This document shows, one piece after another, positions 9,791 through 21,330 of a stretch of DNA of 64,000 bases. The translations under genes and the position numbers were made by a program. Every line of letters starts with the position of its first letter. The stretch's first letter is position 1. Where the stretch lies: the NCBI GenBank assembly GCA_030734395.1, contig JAUZTG010000029.1, positions 3,348,001-3,412,000 of the forward strand, given 5' to 3'. The DNA comes from Sarocladium kiliense. Its lineage: Eukaryota > Ascomycota > Sordariomycetes > Hypocreales > Sarocladiaceae. The notes below the pieces were generated by a model that saw only the letters and a list, made by a program, of their open reading frames with translations, had not been told where the DNA came from and ran no database searches.

Positions 9791-12700
9791 GATGGCAACA
9801 AAGTCACTGAAGCAAGGGTGGAGTTGTCGACAAAGTCGTGGGATTTGATGTCTTCTCGACGATGATCTTGAGGAGCTGAGCGGCTGAAGTGCAATGAAGT
9901 GACCAGAGCTGAACGCTTGGTGTGAGCTAAGCTGACAGCTCACGAAACATCGGTGGTGGTGGGTGTCAAGTGCCAATACATTTGGGCCTCGGCAACTTTA
10001 TATGAGGTAGCTAACGTACCGTACTCTGTACGCAGTAGGATATGTTAAATTGACCACACTCCCGTGAGCTCAACACTATTCGTGTGCATGTCAGCCCCCT
10101 GATGAAAATAAGCCAAGTTGGGTTAGATTGGTGTCTCGAGGCTCTCCGGAGTTTGCCAATTCGGAGCTACGAAGGCTTGTTGTGAATAGTGCTGTGCCCA
10201 ATACCGCTGGGCTCCCTCTCAACAGTGTGTAGCGTAGCTGGTTTGACCTAGCTAGCCTCCCTACCCTACATACATCAAACCAAGGCACAGAGGTGCATGT
10301 AAGGTACCTTGCGTTGGGTATCTTCTGTGAGTGTGACTATACTTTAATTCTGATCTCTTCGAGAACCCTCATGCCGAGCTCTGTTCATTCGTATTAGGCC
10401 AGAACAAGATCAGCTGTCTATCTTCAACCTAGATTGGTTGGGTCTCCCCGACCTGTGTGCGCAGCACGGACCGGCTCTCTGAAGTGAACTGAGCTTCGAG
10501 AAAACAAGGTGAAGGACCTTCTAAGGGAGTTATCAGGAGGTAATAGAAACATTCCCATAAGCACCCGAGTTGAGTGTTTGCCTCTGACCAGAGAGGCTGG
10601 TTGATTCCTACTTAGGTGCGGTGCGTATCACCACCATTTGTTTCCTTCCCTAGCCTCTGTGCCTACGATGACTCTTGACGTGTGTGGGAAAAGCGCGGGT
10701 TTATGAAACATGTCAATTGCTACTGTTCGCAAGACAATCGCTACTTGGCTGCAGAAGGGTCGCAGAAGCATCGCGCCCGTGGCAGTGAAGTTTCAACTGT
10801 GCAGCTGTCAATATGCGAGCCGCCTCTGTAGTGTTTGATCTTGAGACTTTTTTGCTTCACGCAAGGGCAGGCCTCAAACTGTGATGTCGGGATACCGAGA
10901 ACATGCCAGTGCGCGAGCGAATTGGCATAGCGGGGTTTCCATACGTGGACGCGGCATGTTTATGGGAAACAATGCTCGAAAGTGGCAGGTAACGCGCCTC
11001 TTTTCGCTTTGTTTGTTGCACACTGGAATGCGGATGATGGGATGTTGGGAATTGGAATGTGGAACGGACAAGGCAGGGCCATGTGGAGATCGAAGCGAGG
11101 AACCAGGAAAGGGGATCGGCTGCGAAGAAAGGCCAGACCTTGGTTCTCTTTGACGATAATGATGATGGCAGGGCAATAGCTGGTCGCCGAGGGATGATGC
11201 CAGACAAACTACGTCTCGGATTGTGTGAGGCGCATGAACGCGCTTACCTAACAGGGATATGTCTGTGAGTACGGATTACCTGGTAAGGCATCGGTCGACC
11301 GTTGATCAGGCAATGAAGACAATCGGAGATGGATGCGAGTAAATTATTGAGCTGCGTTCGTAATTGAAATTAATACCTCTCGTGACACGAGACGCCATGC
11401 CTACTGCTCACATCTATGCGAACAATAATAAATACACTTTGCCAACCCCGAACTCTTTCTCTGCGCTGGCGGCTGCACTGGTCCAAGAATAGCACAGCCG
11501 CACTCTCCGTGGGCCGCCAAGCACAAGCCACTGGAGGCAGAGACCCTGCAGGCAGCCGAAAGGAAGAGCCCTGTGACGTGCTGGTAGACTCTGTTAGTGA
11601 TGCCCACTCGGAGAACCCTCTAACAACTAACATTCACTACTGGAACAGGATGTCCCCTGTGACCATTCTGTGCCGCCGGTGTTCATGCTGGACCAGTTCT
11701 TGAATCCCAGACGAGGATCCTCGCGACCAGCGATGCTACAACGCCATGAGTCGTGAACATGAGAGAAGGCTTTACTAGCGGACAGACCGATCAATGCATC
11801 ATGGGTAATCGGACCCTGGATCACGGTCAGAACCCTGCTCCTTAGAGCCTTGCGCTGCTACGGAGTCCTGTAGTGATCAGCAAGCTCAACCAGGAAAATC
11901 TTACCTCTCCGCAGCCCTGGACGTCACAGCGCAGCATCCTCAGCCTCAAGATGACATCCCTCACTCATCCAAATCCTGCAAAATGGTAATCCTGTAGATA
12001 ACCATCAACCATCACTTTATCCATTCGCCACAGCGGTGATAACAACAGTAGACAGCCTGACCCAAGGCCCGGGGATGCCTCGCCTTCCTTGGCAATTGGC
12101 AGCTTTGCGCACATCCCCTCTCGTCGCTCACTGGGAGTCTGGCACTTGACTGACAGCCCCCTGCACCCACTGGAATTGCTGTCAGGGACTCCATCCCCCC
12201 TGAAGAGGATCCCTAAGTCCACGCCGTCCAGGCACTAACCCTCCCCCAATGGCCACCCGAGCACCGGCGCCCGCCGCGAGTCTGCCGTTGAGGTTTCAGA
12301 TTCTCTCTCATTGGGGAGGAGCCTTTCTCTAGCGTGGCGCTGCCCGTTGCTGGTGGCTGTTCACTTTCTCGCTCGCTGCCCACACACACATACCCACCCC
12401 ATCCATCCACCTCATCCATCCTCCTCTCTCCACCACCCTCACCAATCCGAACCAACACCATCTGGCCCATCCTCGCTTCCTTTCCTCTCTTCGTCCTTTG
12501 TGTCCCTATAGCGTCGTCGTCTCTCATCGCGAACACACCCTCGCCTTCGGCTTCCGTCGCCAGGACCCATTCGTGCCATCTCCTTGTCTCTCTCTTTCTA
12601 CCTTCGGCCTCCTCGACAGCTTTTCCTTTTCTACCATTCTGCGGTCGCTTAAGTACAACACCGTCGCCTCTCTCCAGTTTCGATACTTTCTCTCGATTCT

Positions 12701-12928
12701 TCCGTAAACGAACACCCTTCGAGAACCGCTCCCTATCACGGGTTACCCCGAACATTGCCGTTGACGCGCCGTAACCGCATAACGTTCACATACCAACGGT
12801 TCGACTAGACCCGTCGTTGTCGATCGTCGAGTCCCTCAAGACCCGATTGCTCCTGATCTAGTCCCGGAGGTCGACGGCTATTTTCGTCCATCCTCACCGG
12901 ACGACGGCCTCCCGTCACATCATTAATC
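9791..12928. other. Intergenic region, 3.1 kb, between the divergent amidase and UPF0658 genes
   Basis: No supported gene. A TACCGTACTCTGTACG motif lies at about 10016-10032. From about 12360 to 12900 the plus strand is strongly CT-rich with CACCC/CATCC runs, typical of a fungal core promoter and leader for the gene at 12929. Open frames of 140-180 codons in that tract (for example 12334-12774 plus and 12213-12755 minus) follow from its low stop content and lack motifs. Confidence 0.55.
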
Positions 12929-14413
12929 ATGGCCGGTCGGCTAGATTCCCAGAAGTCGATGCTCGGTGGTGACCCGGGCTTCAATCAATACGACCAGTCC
13001 TATGCTGCACAGGGTGTCGACTACCAGGAAGGCTATGCTCAGCAGCAGCCCTACCCTCCTCAAAGCTACCAACAGCCTGCATACCCTCAACAATCCTACC
13101 CTCAGCAGCAACCATATGCCCAGCCGTCCTATCCTCCTCAGCCTCCATTCCCACAGCCGCCCTACGTCGAAACCCCTCCCGTGACGCAGGACTACAACCA
13201 GGGCTATGCCCATCGCGAGGGGCTGGCCCCCTCCGGTGCGGCGTCTAGCATTCACAGGCCGAGGTTCTCATTTCTGAAGAGCAGATGGCCAGGAGCTTTC
13301 ATGGCGGTCACTGGTATCCAAGCAGCCATCTGTCTGGGTTTCGAAGCGTAAGTCTTTATTCTGCAACGCCACGCCTCAGACCATCTGGTTAACAACTCAT
13401 AGCTATGTTTTCGGTCGGTTTCAGACGAGCTTGCACGGCAACTGGGTTGACGATTCAGAGGTGCAGTCTCAGTACAAGACCATCCCTACCTTCCTCACCC
13501 TCTTCATCTTCGGCTTTCTTTATGAGTTAGTCGTGGTGTGGGATGCGCTGCGGATGAAGAACACTATTCAGGTTATTGGCGTCTGTATCGCCAATCTGGC
13601 TCTCATGACATACACCGCCCTCCAAGTTGACCAGATCCGGATTGCTTTGAACATCCTGGGTGCCCATGGGGCACTGAAACCCAGCAATACCGCCACCCAG
13701 GTTTGGGAAGATATCAGGCCGTACCTTGTGGCTATCCCTGCAATCATCGGGCTCGGCAGCGTTGGAATGGCTTTCGTGTCTTGGAAGCTGTACCAGGTAT
13801 TTGCGTGGGATATTCTCAAGAATATCGGCGCAGACTATCGCATGAAGAAGCGCTTCCTACACTACCAGGTTCGTCACGCCCTTGAATATCTTTTCGTGGA
13901 TGCAGCTACTGACCTTCAGTCCAGATCTATATCGCCCTCCTCAAGTTCGATTTCTTCTTCTTCCTCGGCTTCATTGTTCAGTTCGTAGTTATTGTCACGA
14001 AGACGAATGACCCCGAGTTCGCCTTGACGATTGCCACCATCCCCGTTACAATCGCCATTCTACTCGCCGCCGCATACTTCGCCCGCCGCGAGAACAAGCC
14101 CGGCATGATCTGTGTCATCATTCTCTACTTTGGCGGCCTCAGCTACTTCCTCTTCAAGCTCGTCCGAATCTATCAACCCGGCCACGAGGAAGACTACATG
14201 GCTGTCCGCAAGTCACTCACCGCCTTTGCCGTCATCACTATTTTGCTCATTATTCTGACTATCGCCAACGCCATTGTCTGTATGACCAACTTCGGCAAGG
14301 GCCTCAAGACCCATCTGATGGCTTTGAAGAGGGTAGAGGAGAAGCCTGATCTCAACTCGATTAACTTGAGCGACGTAAAGCCTCAGCAGCCCAGCCGGAT
14401 GACGATCGAGTAA
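12929..14413 (+). CDS. UPF0658 family Golgi membrane protein
   Basis: This is a multi-pass protein of the UPF0658 Golgi apparatus family (S. pombe C1952.10c type); its molecular role is not known. There are three exons: 12929-13347, 13403-13868 and 13925-14413, giving 457 residues. Residues about 18-90 form a Tyr/Pro/Gln-rich, cytosol-like tail with repeated YPPQ/YPQQ. Eight hydrophobic spans follow, including GAFMAVTGIQAAICLGFEA, PTFLTLFIFGFLYELVVVW, FALTIATIPVTIAILLAAA and LTAFAVITILLIILTIANA. A hydrophilic tail ends PQQPSRMTIE. The two introns have clean GT-AG sites and the joined frame restores membrane spans on both sides, supporting the model. The Golgi location comes from family annotation, not from a motif seen here. 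Confidence 0.93.
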
Positions 14414-15346
14414 GACAAGCGAATTTAGTGATCCTCCGAGGATTCCACCAACCTTGTACAAAGAAACGACTTTACGAAACACAAAGGGGATGAAATCGAC
14501 GGCATGCCACGGGTTGGCACGAAGATGGAAGTGTTGAACACATCTATATCGCGGAGCGACTTAGTCATATCTGCAACACCATAGGGCGAACCCCTCGCTC
14601 TATATAAGCGCCACCTCTCGACTGAGGGAAACGAACTTTTAGATCTCCCAAAGCCTTTTTGACCAGCTACAACTTTTATTATCGTCTTGTCTGTCCTGGC
14701 CTCCTTCTGTATGAGAGGAACGGGGGCTTATGGCGATCCGGAGTCTTCTTTTCAGGATACCTATTTGCAAGTAAAACATGGGGAGGAAAAAATTGGGGGA
14801 GGATTGCGGAGGGAACGTGAGGGCATGAGAGTGTCCTCGCTTGGCTCGTCAAAATCACTCATTCTTTTGCTGGGGACTCAAGCTCTTATTTTCTTATCAA
14901 TTTTCTCAGTCTGTGTGTTGTATCTGAATACCAGCTATTATTATCTCGTACTCGACTTGCCTTGATATACTCGTGCCGTTTCCCGTCACGATTCTGCGAG
15001 GCACACCAATCCAGCTGGTGGTCCTGGTGTCTCACGTTGATGGACCTGCCCCATCTCCAATACGTTGTAATCAAGTATATTGACCATGCCGTGAGCTTCA
15101 CAACTGCTGTTATCGAATAATTGTTCCTGAACACCAGAATGGAGACAACGCCAATCAAAAACCTGAACGCACGCTACCACCGGGATCCTGATCCGAGATA
15201 TATAATTCATTCCCTTTGGCCAAAACCCTTGCCAAAAAGCCCTGCAAACCCAGAAATACAAGAAAACCAAACTTCCATTGCAATCTTCCACCGGCGAGAG
15301 AGGCGGTATCTCAGGATTTAGTACCTTACCACCACTTGATCTCCCC
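14414..15346. other. Convergent 3' region between UPF0658 gene and rmd5
   Basis: Both flanking genes end here, so 3' UTRs are expected. A TATATAAG stretch at 14601-14608 looks like a promoter box, but the ORF after it has no motif and weak start support. The right half is AT-richer. No gene is supported. Confidence 0.5.
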
Positions 15347-16805
15347 TTAGAAAGCGATCTTTCTCGCATCCTTGATCAATCCCTCCTCGGGACAGTAGGG
15401 ACATTTGAACCTGCTTCCCTTTGCTATGTTCTGCAGGCTCTCCTTGCTGATCACATGGCCGCACGGGATCAACATGGGCGGATTGCCCTCCGTCGTCTGT
15501 TCCTTGCTCACGGGGCATACGAATATGGGGTGGTAGATCATAGATCCCGGAAGAGGTGTTTCGAAGGCCAGCTCGTTCTCGGTCGTCCATTCGGTCTTCT
15601 TCTCTTTCATGTACGTAGTATATTTGATAAGGCGAGGTAAGGCGATGGCACCAGCTGTGGCGGCGACGTAAAGAGGGGATTCGGCGGAGAGGCCGAGGAG
15701 AGAGCAGAATTCGCGGGTGAAGGTTAGGGCAACATCTTCGAAGGCGGAGTCGATCTCGAAGAGCTGGCGATAGGGCGAGGCAGCGATGTTTGGGGCATAT
15801 ACCATAGCGCAGCAGAGTTGCTGGACCTCGTGAGCGTAGCGAGATTGGAAGCGGACGAGGTCTTCGCGAGCGTAGATTCTAGCACCAGAGGGCCCGTTGA
15901 GATGGTCGTCAGGAAGACCATTGACCGCTCGCCCTTTGAAGAGCCAGATGTACTGGAGCTTGCAGAGCTGGAATTCGAGGTTGCTGCCCTTTGCCTCCAA
16001 TTCTTTGCTGTGTCGCCGGGCCCAGTCGATAGCCGGGAGAAGGTGACGGTTCTTGAGATCGGAGAGAATGGCGTACATTTCGGCGAAACATGCTTGCAAG
16101 GCATCAGATTGGAGGACGTGATCTTCCTTCGGGACTCCAGCGGCCCAGTCCTGCTGCGCTGTGTCGTCTTCTGCTTGCATATCATCGTCGCCATCGGAGT
16201 CCACGTGAGAGGCTGGAGGAGGGGAGTGTGCTTGGAAAGTTGTTGAGCCTTGGGGTTCACCAATTTCGCGGAGGAAGGTGGAGGCGACGGAGAATTGGCC
16301 TTCGCGGAGGAGGTGCATAGCGATAGCACGGTTGATGAGTCGCGTGTGATGGGCCATGGCATCTGCTTCCATGGGTATATTGCGTTCGGGCATAGCCTGC
16401 GTGAGATGGTCAGTCTCCTCTGTCGCATGTCTGGTCGCGTGAGGGAAGCAAACGAACCTTGTCCAACGCCTTGCCGAAAGCACGCTGTGCTTTGGTCACA
16501 GTTTTGAGGTCATCAGTGATGGCCTCGCAACGAGCCTTGACGGGACTCTGTAGAGCCATCATATTCATGGCGATCCGGTTCAGATCTCCATCTGTCGAGG
16601 CTTCAACGTTAGCGACTGTCCTTGTCCATTCGTCGCCGGTGTCTGCCAACGAACCTTGAGCTACCTGCTCTCTGGCAGCAGTCAGAAGATCGATGACTTT
16701 GTCTACATCATTTATAGCGTGTCGCAGGCCGGACCTTCGCATGCGGGACACATCGGCACGCAAAGGTGCGAATGGCGAGGCGGGGAGATCGTCTGCGTCG
16801 GGCAT
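15347..16805 (-). CDS. rmd5: RMD5/GID2, RING subunit of the GID/CTLH E3 ubiquitin ligase
   Basis: Rmd5/Gid2 forms the catalytic RING pair with Fyv10/Gid9 in the GID/CTLH ubiquitin ligase, which in yeast degrades gluconeogenic enzymes when glucose returns. There are two exons, 16805-16458 and 16396-15347, giving 465 residues. The start is ATG 16803-16805 in the context CCCACCATG; an in-frame TTG upstream is not used. A LisH-like helix lies at about residues 128-160 (INRAIAMHLLREGQFSVAST), followed by CTLH and CRA regions. The degenerate Gid2-type RING is at about 408-455: FVCPVSKEQ, then NPPMLIPCGHVIS, then FKCPYCP, with C410, C428, H430, C448 and C451. Length is slightly above yeast Rmd5 (about 420). 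The C-terminal RING order separates it from Fyv10. Confidence 0.93.
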
Positions 16806-17280
16806 GGTGGGCAAGTATAAGGTGGACTCGGAAGCCTCGAGAGCTTCCGAGATTACAACGAGTCGGCCAAGAAAGACAAGAGAATGGAGCCGGCTTGGGT
16901 CGTCGTGTGTCTTCTGGAAACTTGCGAGCGCAGTCGGCGGGCATCAATCGTGGTGCAGTTTGAAGGAGGGAGGTTGGCCGTCTGGGGTTGGACACTGGAG
17001 GTCGCAGCTTGGGGCCGACGTTGTATCGATAAGCTGCTGATGATGCCATGATGGCCTGTCCACGCCAACCAGTGCGTCTTGTTTTTCCTATGAATTGCCC
17101 TTGACTTCGAAGAAAAGCCCAGTACTGTGGAAGTTGCAAGCCTTTATTTTGCCAATTTTGCTGCATCAGGATGGTGTGCATGATGCCTGTTCACGGCTGT
17201 TGTGTGTACGAGGGGAACCCCTTAGGTGGCTTGTTTGCTAGCGACATAGTAACCAATAACATGTACTGCAAACATGAACA

Positions 17281-17352
17281 GGTCCAATGGTCTAATGGTT
17301 AGGACATGAGGTTCTGATCCTCATGGTCCAGGTTCGATTCCTGGTTGGACCT
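17281..17352 (+). tRNA. tRNA-Gln (anticodon CUG)
   Basis: A complete cloverleaf can be drawn. The acceptor stem pairs GGTCCAA (17281-17287) with TTGGACC (17345-17351). The D arm contains TAATGGTTA, the anticodon stem pairs TGAGG with CCTCA around the loop TTCTGAT, and the T arm is CCAGG-TTCGATT-CCTGG. The anticodon CTG at 17314-17316 reads CAG (Gln). There is no intron. CCA is not encoded, as expected for a nuclear tRNA. Confidence 0.96.
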
Positions 17353-17355
17353 TTC

Positions 17356-17360
17356 TTTTT
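17356..17360 (+). terminator. RNA polymerase III T-run terminator for tRNA-Gln
   Basis: A run of five T residues begins four bases after the tRNA, the usual distance for polymerase III termination. Confidence 0.75.
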
Positions 17361-17774
17361 GCCTCTTGGATCGATGCTTACCATTTGCATGCAAGCAGAC
17401 CTGCACGACAGTTCACAACACCTCTTTCTTCTTCTTTTTGCTTTTGGTTTAGTCCTTACGTGGTTTAAGAACTGTCACTGGTTTCTGAGGCACTGCTCGG
17501 CTATCACTGTGAATAAGGTTCAAGGCCATGTAGATCCACTGTCAAAGCAACCCAGCGCTTGCGTCACATGCACTCAAGCTGCGGTGTCGGCAGCTCCAGA
17601 AACCACCAACCCGGACTTCAACACCACTCCGCCGCGCCAACTTCTCAGCTTGGCCTCGCAATCCCGCTGTTCGCGACCGATACGAGCTTCCCAAAGCACT
17701 TGCAGTCCTTTGTCTGTCTCGACCATGATATATTCGACCTCATAACAACGTCTGCCCGGTCCTTGACCACACCC

Positions 17775-20518
17775 ATGGCTTTCCTTTTTGCAGGTCCTGC
17801 TACGGACGCCTCTTTCCATAGGGATGAAGACTACATCTCTGCCGGACGAGCCGCACAGCTGCGCAAAAACAACAAGGGCGCAGCTCTTGACGGCCCTCGG
17901 TCATCCATGGAGGCTCAGCATCAGGACGGCGCCCAGGACGCTACAACAGCCGCTGCGATACAGCGAAGAAATGTCGTCTTCCCAGATCCTTTAGCATTTA
18001 GGTAGGTCCAGCATACGGTTGCCTTTTCCAACAGCGTTTGCGTTCTGACCACATGCACAGATATCTCTCGGAAGATCCTTGCGTCAAGGTAATCGAACGT
18101 CGATGCGTCCTAACCGGCTACGAGTTGTATCTGGTCGAACAATGGGCGTGCTCCCGAGAGTCCCCGACCCTTGTCGTCGTGACCTACACCGGCGATGAGA
18201 AGCACTTGATAGTCGTTGGCGTCCTTTCAATACCCCAGGATGAGTCTCTATGGTCGCCTCGAGTTCATGCCTACTTCAAAGCCACCCGGCAGTACCTCGC
18301 GCGACCCAAAGAGACCGCCTTGGGTGAGGTTCTGGTTACAAATCTCAGCAGCTTCCCCTCTGCTCTGACTGTGATCCCTGTGGCGGACGGGGATCTTCGC
18401 AAACATCGCCAAATGTTCATCGTCAATGAAGATTTGAAAAGGCTAGGCTGTTCTGGACGCTCGGGTCTTACGTTGACAGAACCGACTGAGGCGACGCAAG
18501 CCAAATTTCACCAGCTATACAAAACAAGCGACAGAATACCCTTTTCACAGTCTGTCTCGGAGCTGGTCAAGATGTGCCAGGTCGCTCTACACATATTTGA
18601 GAAACTTGATCATGCATATATCGATGGCCTGCTGTGCGACGTAACCGAGACCGCGATCGGCAACTGGTGGACGCAGATCGGTGCAGAACACTACAACTTC
18701 GAGCCAAACGATGGTATCTTGGGACCATCGACTGTTGCCGCTCTCCTAGGCATGCTTATGGGTGCTAGAAATCGATTACACTGGTACGGAGCTCCTGTCT
18801 CCAAAGATGTGTTCGATGTTGATGCCACCAAGCGAGGTATTGCGCATTTTCAGAAAACGCACAAGCTCGAGAAGACGCGGCGGCTGGACCGTCAGACCTT
18901 GCTTAAGCTACACACTGTTACTGCCAAAGCTGCCGTCGGAGAGGGCTGGGGGGTCCAGAAGGCTGTCAAGTCCACGATGGCGGATATCGGTGGTAAGAGG
19001 GGTGAGATGGTGATGGGGATGGTGTCCGGTAAGGACAAGGGTGGCATCGCCGATATCGAGACGCTTGATATCGACACTTTCATCAGCCTCGTTCATGGCG
19101 AGCGGCCAAAATGGTTATGGTATGGCAAAGCTAGGAGGACCGTTTCTGAGCAGCCTGAACGGGGCAGCCCAGTTACCAACACACTCAGCAGAGGCGAGTC
19201 ATTCCAGGAGGCGGCGAGGCGCACTCATTCGATGCCTGTCGCAGAGGAGATGAGCTTGCGGAATCCAGACGACAGCGCAAAGGTCTACTCAGCAGCTGCC
19301 CCTGACTCTGCACTCAGTGTGACCGAGAGCCCTGGCTATCCCGGCGAGAAGGATGCGCATCGTAAAGGCGTGTTCAAGAGTGTGGCAGGCAAAATGAGCG
19401 ATGCTCGATCAGGATTTGGAAGGATCAAAGATGCTGTTGGTGGTAACCGCCGTGGACACATGAGTCGGCCATCTGTCAATACAACGGACGAGTTCGCAGA
19501 CACGTCAAGTGGTGGCGTGCTCAGTCCGACCCAGACCTCGACAACAGAATTTGGTGCTACAACTCCTGGAGTAGGCAGGGCTTTCACTTGGAAGAACAAA
19601 CCAGAAGAGTACCTTACTGCGATCCGAGCGGACTCTTCACGCGTATCGCTTGGTCTGCCTCAGCCATCACGAGACCCATCACCATCTGCCGATGGATCGC
19701 GAGAGAGGAGAGAAATTGACGGACAGGAAAGAGAGAGGGAGAAGGAGATGAACCAGATCGGCGCTGATATTCGGAAAGATGTCATCCCGAACTTACCGTC
19801 CACTGTTGCTTCTGTGGCCGATGAGACGGACTTCCAAGGCCCCCTTCTGGATGCGGATCGAAAGGATGACTCTCCACAGATGGAGTTGACGAGGAGACAT
19901 AGTATGGACACGGCTGTTGCTCGCTTCACACATCAGATCAACGAGCATCGCTGGCCACGGCGCCTGTCGTTCGGAGATGCAGAGGAAGCAGTCTTAACAT
20001 GGGAAGAAGTTGTCAGTATCGAAGGCAACTCTGACGACCCAGAACATATCAACGCCCTCGGCGAGGTCGCCCGCCACATGTTCGACAACATCGCCTTCCT
20101 CAACACCACCCTCTCCCCTTGGGTCAACACCAAACTCCAAGACATCACCACCATACACACCCACTACACCAACACCCACGCCGAGATGGAAGCCACCCAC
20201 ACCCAACTCTACGAAGCATGTCAGCGCGTACGTCATAGCTCCGCCGCAATCCTTTCTGACGAGCGGGCTGCTCTAGGAGAGGCCGTGAGGGAGATTGAGG
20301 CTCTGGTCGCGAGACTGGAGTATGAGGTTGATGCGTTGGGTGCGAAAGTCAGGGATGTGGAGGATGGGGCGGAGGGTTTTGAGAGGCAGGTCGAGGAGGT
20401 GGAGAGGAGGGCTGAGGGGTTAAGGGTGCAGCTTGAAACGGAGAGTTGGGTGCATTGGTTGGTGAGGTCGGTGACGGGGGTGGGGATGGGCCCGAACATC
20501 ACAAGAGCGAGAGGATAA
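17775..20518 (+). CDS. STB6-like protein (Sin3-binding Stb2/Stb6 family), with coiled-coil C-terminus
   Basis: There are two exons, 17775-18001 and 18061-20518, giving 894 residues. The intron has GTAGGT at its 5' end and ACAG at its 3' end, and the join (FPDPLAFR-YLSEDPCV) restores the conserved start of the STB6-like N-terminal domain, about residues 65-290 (VIERRCVLTGYELYLVEQW). Yeast Stb2/Stb6 associate with the Sin3 deacetylase complex; the role in filamentous fungi is unclear. Residues about 293-360 (DGILGPSTVAALLG, then GIAHFQKTHKLEK) look like a peptidoglycan-binding-type helical repeat, probably a structural reuse. The middle is low-complexity and Ser/Arg-rich. Residues about 740-870 form coiled coil, followed by a hydrophobic WVHWLVRSVTG near the end. 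ATG 17775 (ACCCATGG) was preferred over an in-frame upstream ATG at about 17568. Confidence 0.88.
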
Positions 20519-20976
20519 GGCCGTCATGCTTGGAGCCATGACATGCAGAGGGAACATCATTACCTTGGAGAAGTTGGCATTTCTATGTGCGTTGGGATCT
20601 ACCTAGCATTGGCGTTTCTGGAAGAATGTATTCGTGCATGTAATTAGCGAGAGTTGTCTTTCTAGCTATTAACCCATGACAAGATCATGGGTATCCTCTG
20701 GTAACACGGATTTTCTCAAAATTACTGAGGACGATTCGAAAGGGGTTGAGTTTCATCGTCATAGTGTAGATGAGTATATGTACAGCTCTATAATCGTACA
20801 AGACCTGCATGCCTAATCCTGCGCTGGACCTAGGAATTCCATCATGCAAATTCCCAGCCGTGCCAAGAAATCATCCAAAGATTCCAGCCAAAGCAACATT
20901 CAACCTCTGCACGCTTGCCAGTGTTCCGCTCATACAGCAAAAGTGGTAACAGTCCTCAAGCAGGCATTCCAACCAC
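20519..20976. other. Convergent 3' region between STB6-like gene and tim10
   Basis: 458 bp between two convergent stop codons. I see only likely 3' UTR sequence. Confidence 0.6.
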
Positions 20977-21330
20977 TTAGAACATACCACCACCCTGCTG
21001 ACCACCACCCATAGCCTGCCCCTGCTTCTGCATCTCATCGCTGACCTTCATGCTGGCATCGAGGTACTTTGCCGTGCATCGGTCAAGGCACACGGATTCG
21101 CCCTTGTTGAGATCGCCCTCGCGGTAGTCGGTGGGGATGCACTTCTTCTGGCACATGTTCTGGAGGCTATACAGGGCGGGTCATTGTCAGGTCTTGTGCG
21201 CAGAATGGAGGATTGAGGGCAGGGTAACATACCGACTGTAGGTATCGGCCATCATGCGCATCTCGCCCTCGACGGCGGCGATCTTCTGCTCTGAGGTGGG
21301 CTGCTGACGGCCCATTCCGAGGAAAGACAT
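20977..21330 (-). CDS. tim10: TIM10 small Tim chaperone of the mitochondrial intermembrane space
   Basis: Tim10 pairs with Tim9 in a hexameric chaperone that carries hydrophobic precursors across the intermembrane space to the TIM22 translocase. There are two exons, 21330-21233 and 21166-20977, giving 95 residues. The start MSFLGMGRQQPTSEQK matches the Tim10 family start. The twin CX3C motifs are C38-x3-C42 and C59-x3-C63, separated by 16 residues, with LNKGESVCLDRCTAKY around the second. The tail is Gly/Gln-rich and ends GGGMF. The intron splits the Arg codon just before the first CX3C motif. Length and motif spacing are normal for the family. Confidence 0.95.

Larger units (their letters stand above)
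16806..17774. other. Intergenic region around tRNA-Gln
   Basis: The region holds the 5' flank of rmd5, the tRNA at 17281-17352 and the leader of the STB6-like gene. A minus-strand open frame at 16708-17181 overlaps the rmd5 start and is best read as its 5' UTR. No further gene is supported. Confidence 0.6.

Noticed and set aside
12213..12774. Long open frames on both strands upstream of the UPF0658 gene
   Set aside because: They arise from CT/GA-rich, stop-poor leader sequence, and the products are low-complexity.
14601..14608. TATATAAG box downstream of the UPF0658 gene
   Set aside because: No supported gene follows it and it lies in a convergent 3' region. AT-rich UTR sequence is the simpler reading.
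16708..17181. 157-codon minus-strand ORF overlapping the rmd5 start
   Set aside because: It lies in the likely rmd5 5' UTR and is out of frame with rmd5. I considered a mitochondrial presequence but found no supporting domain.
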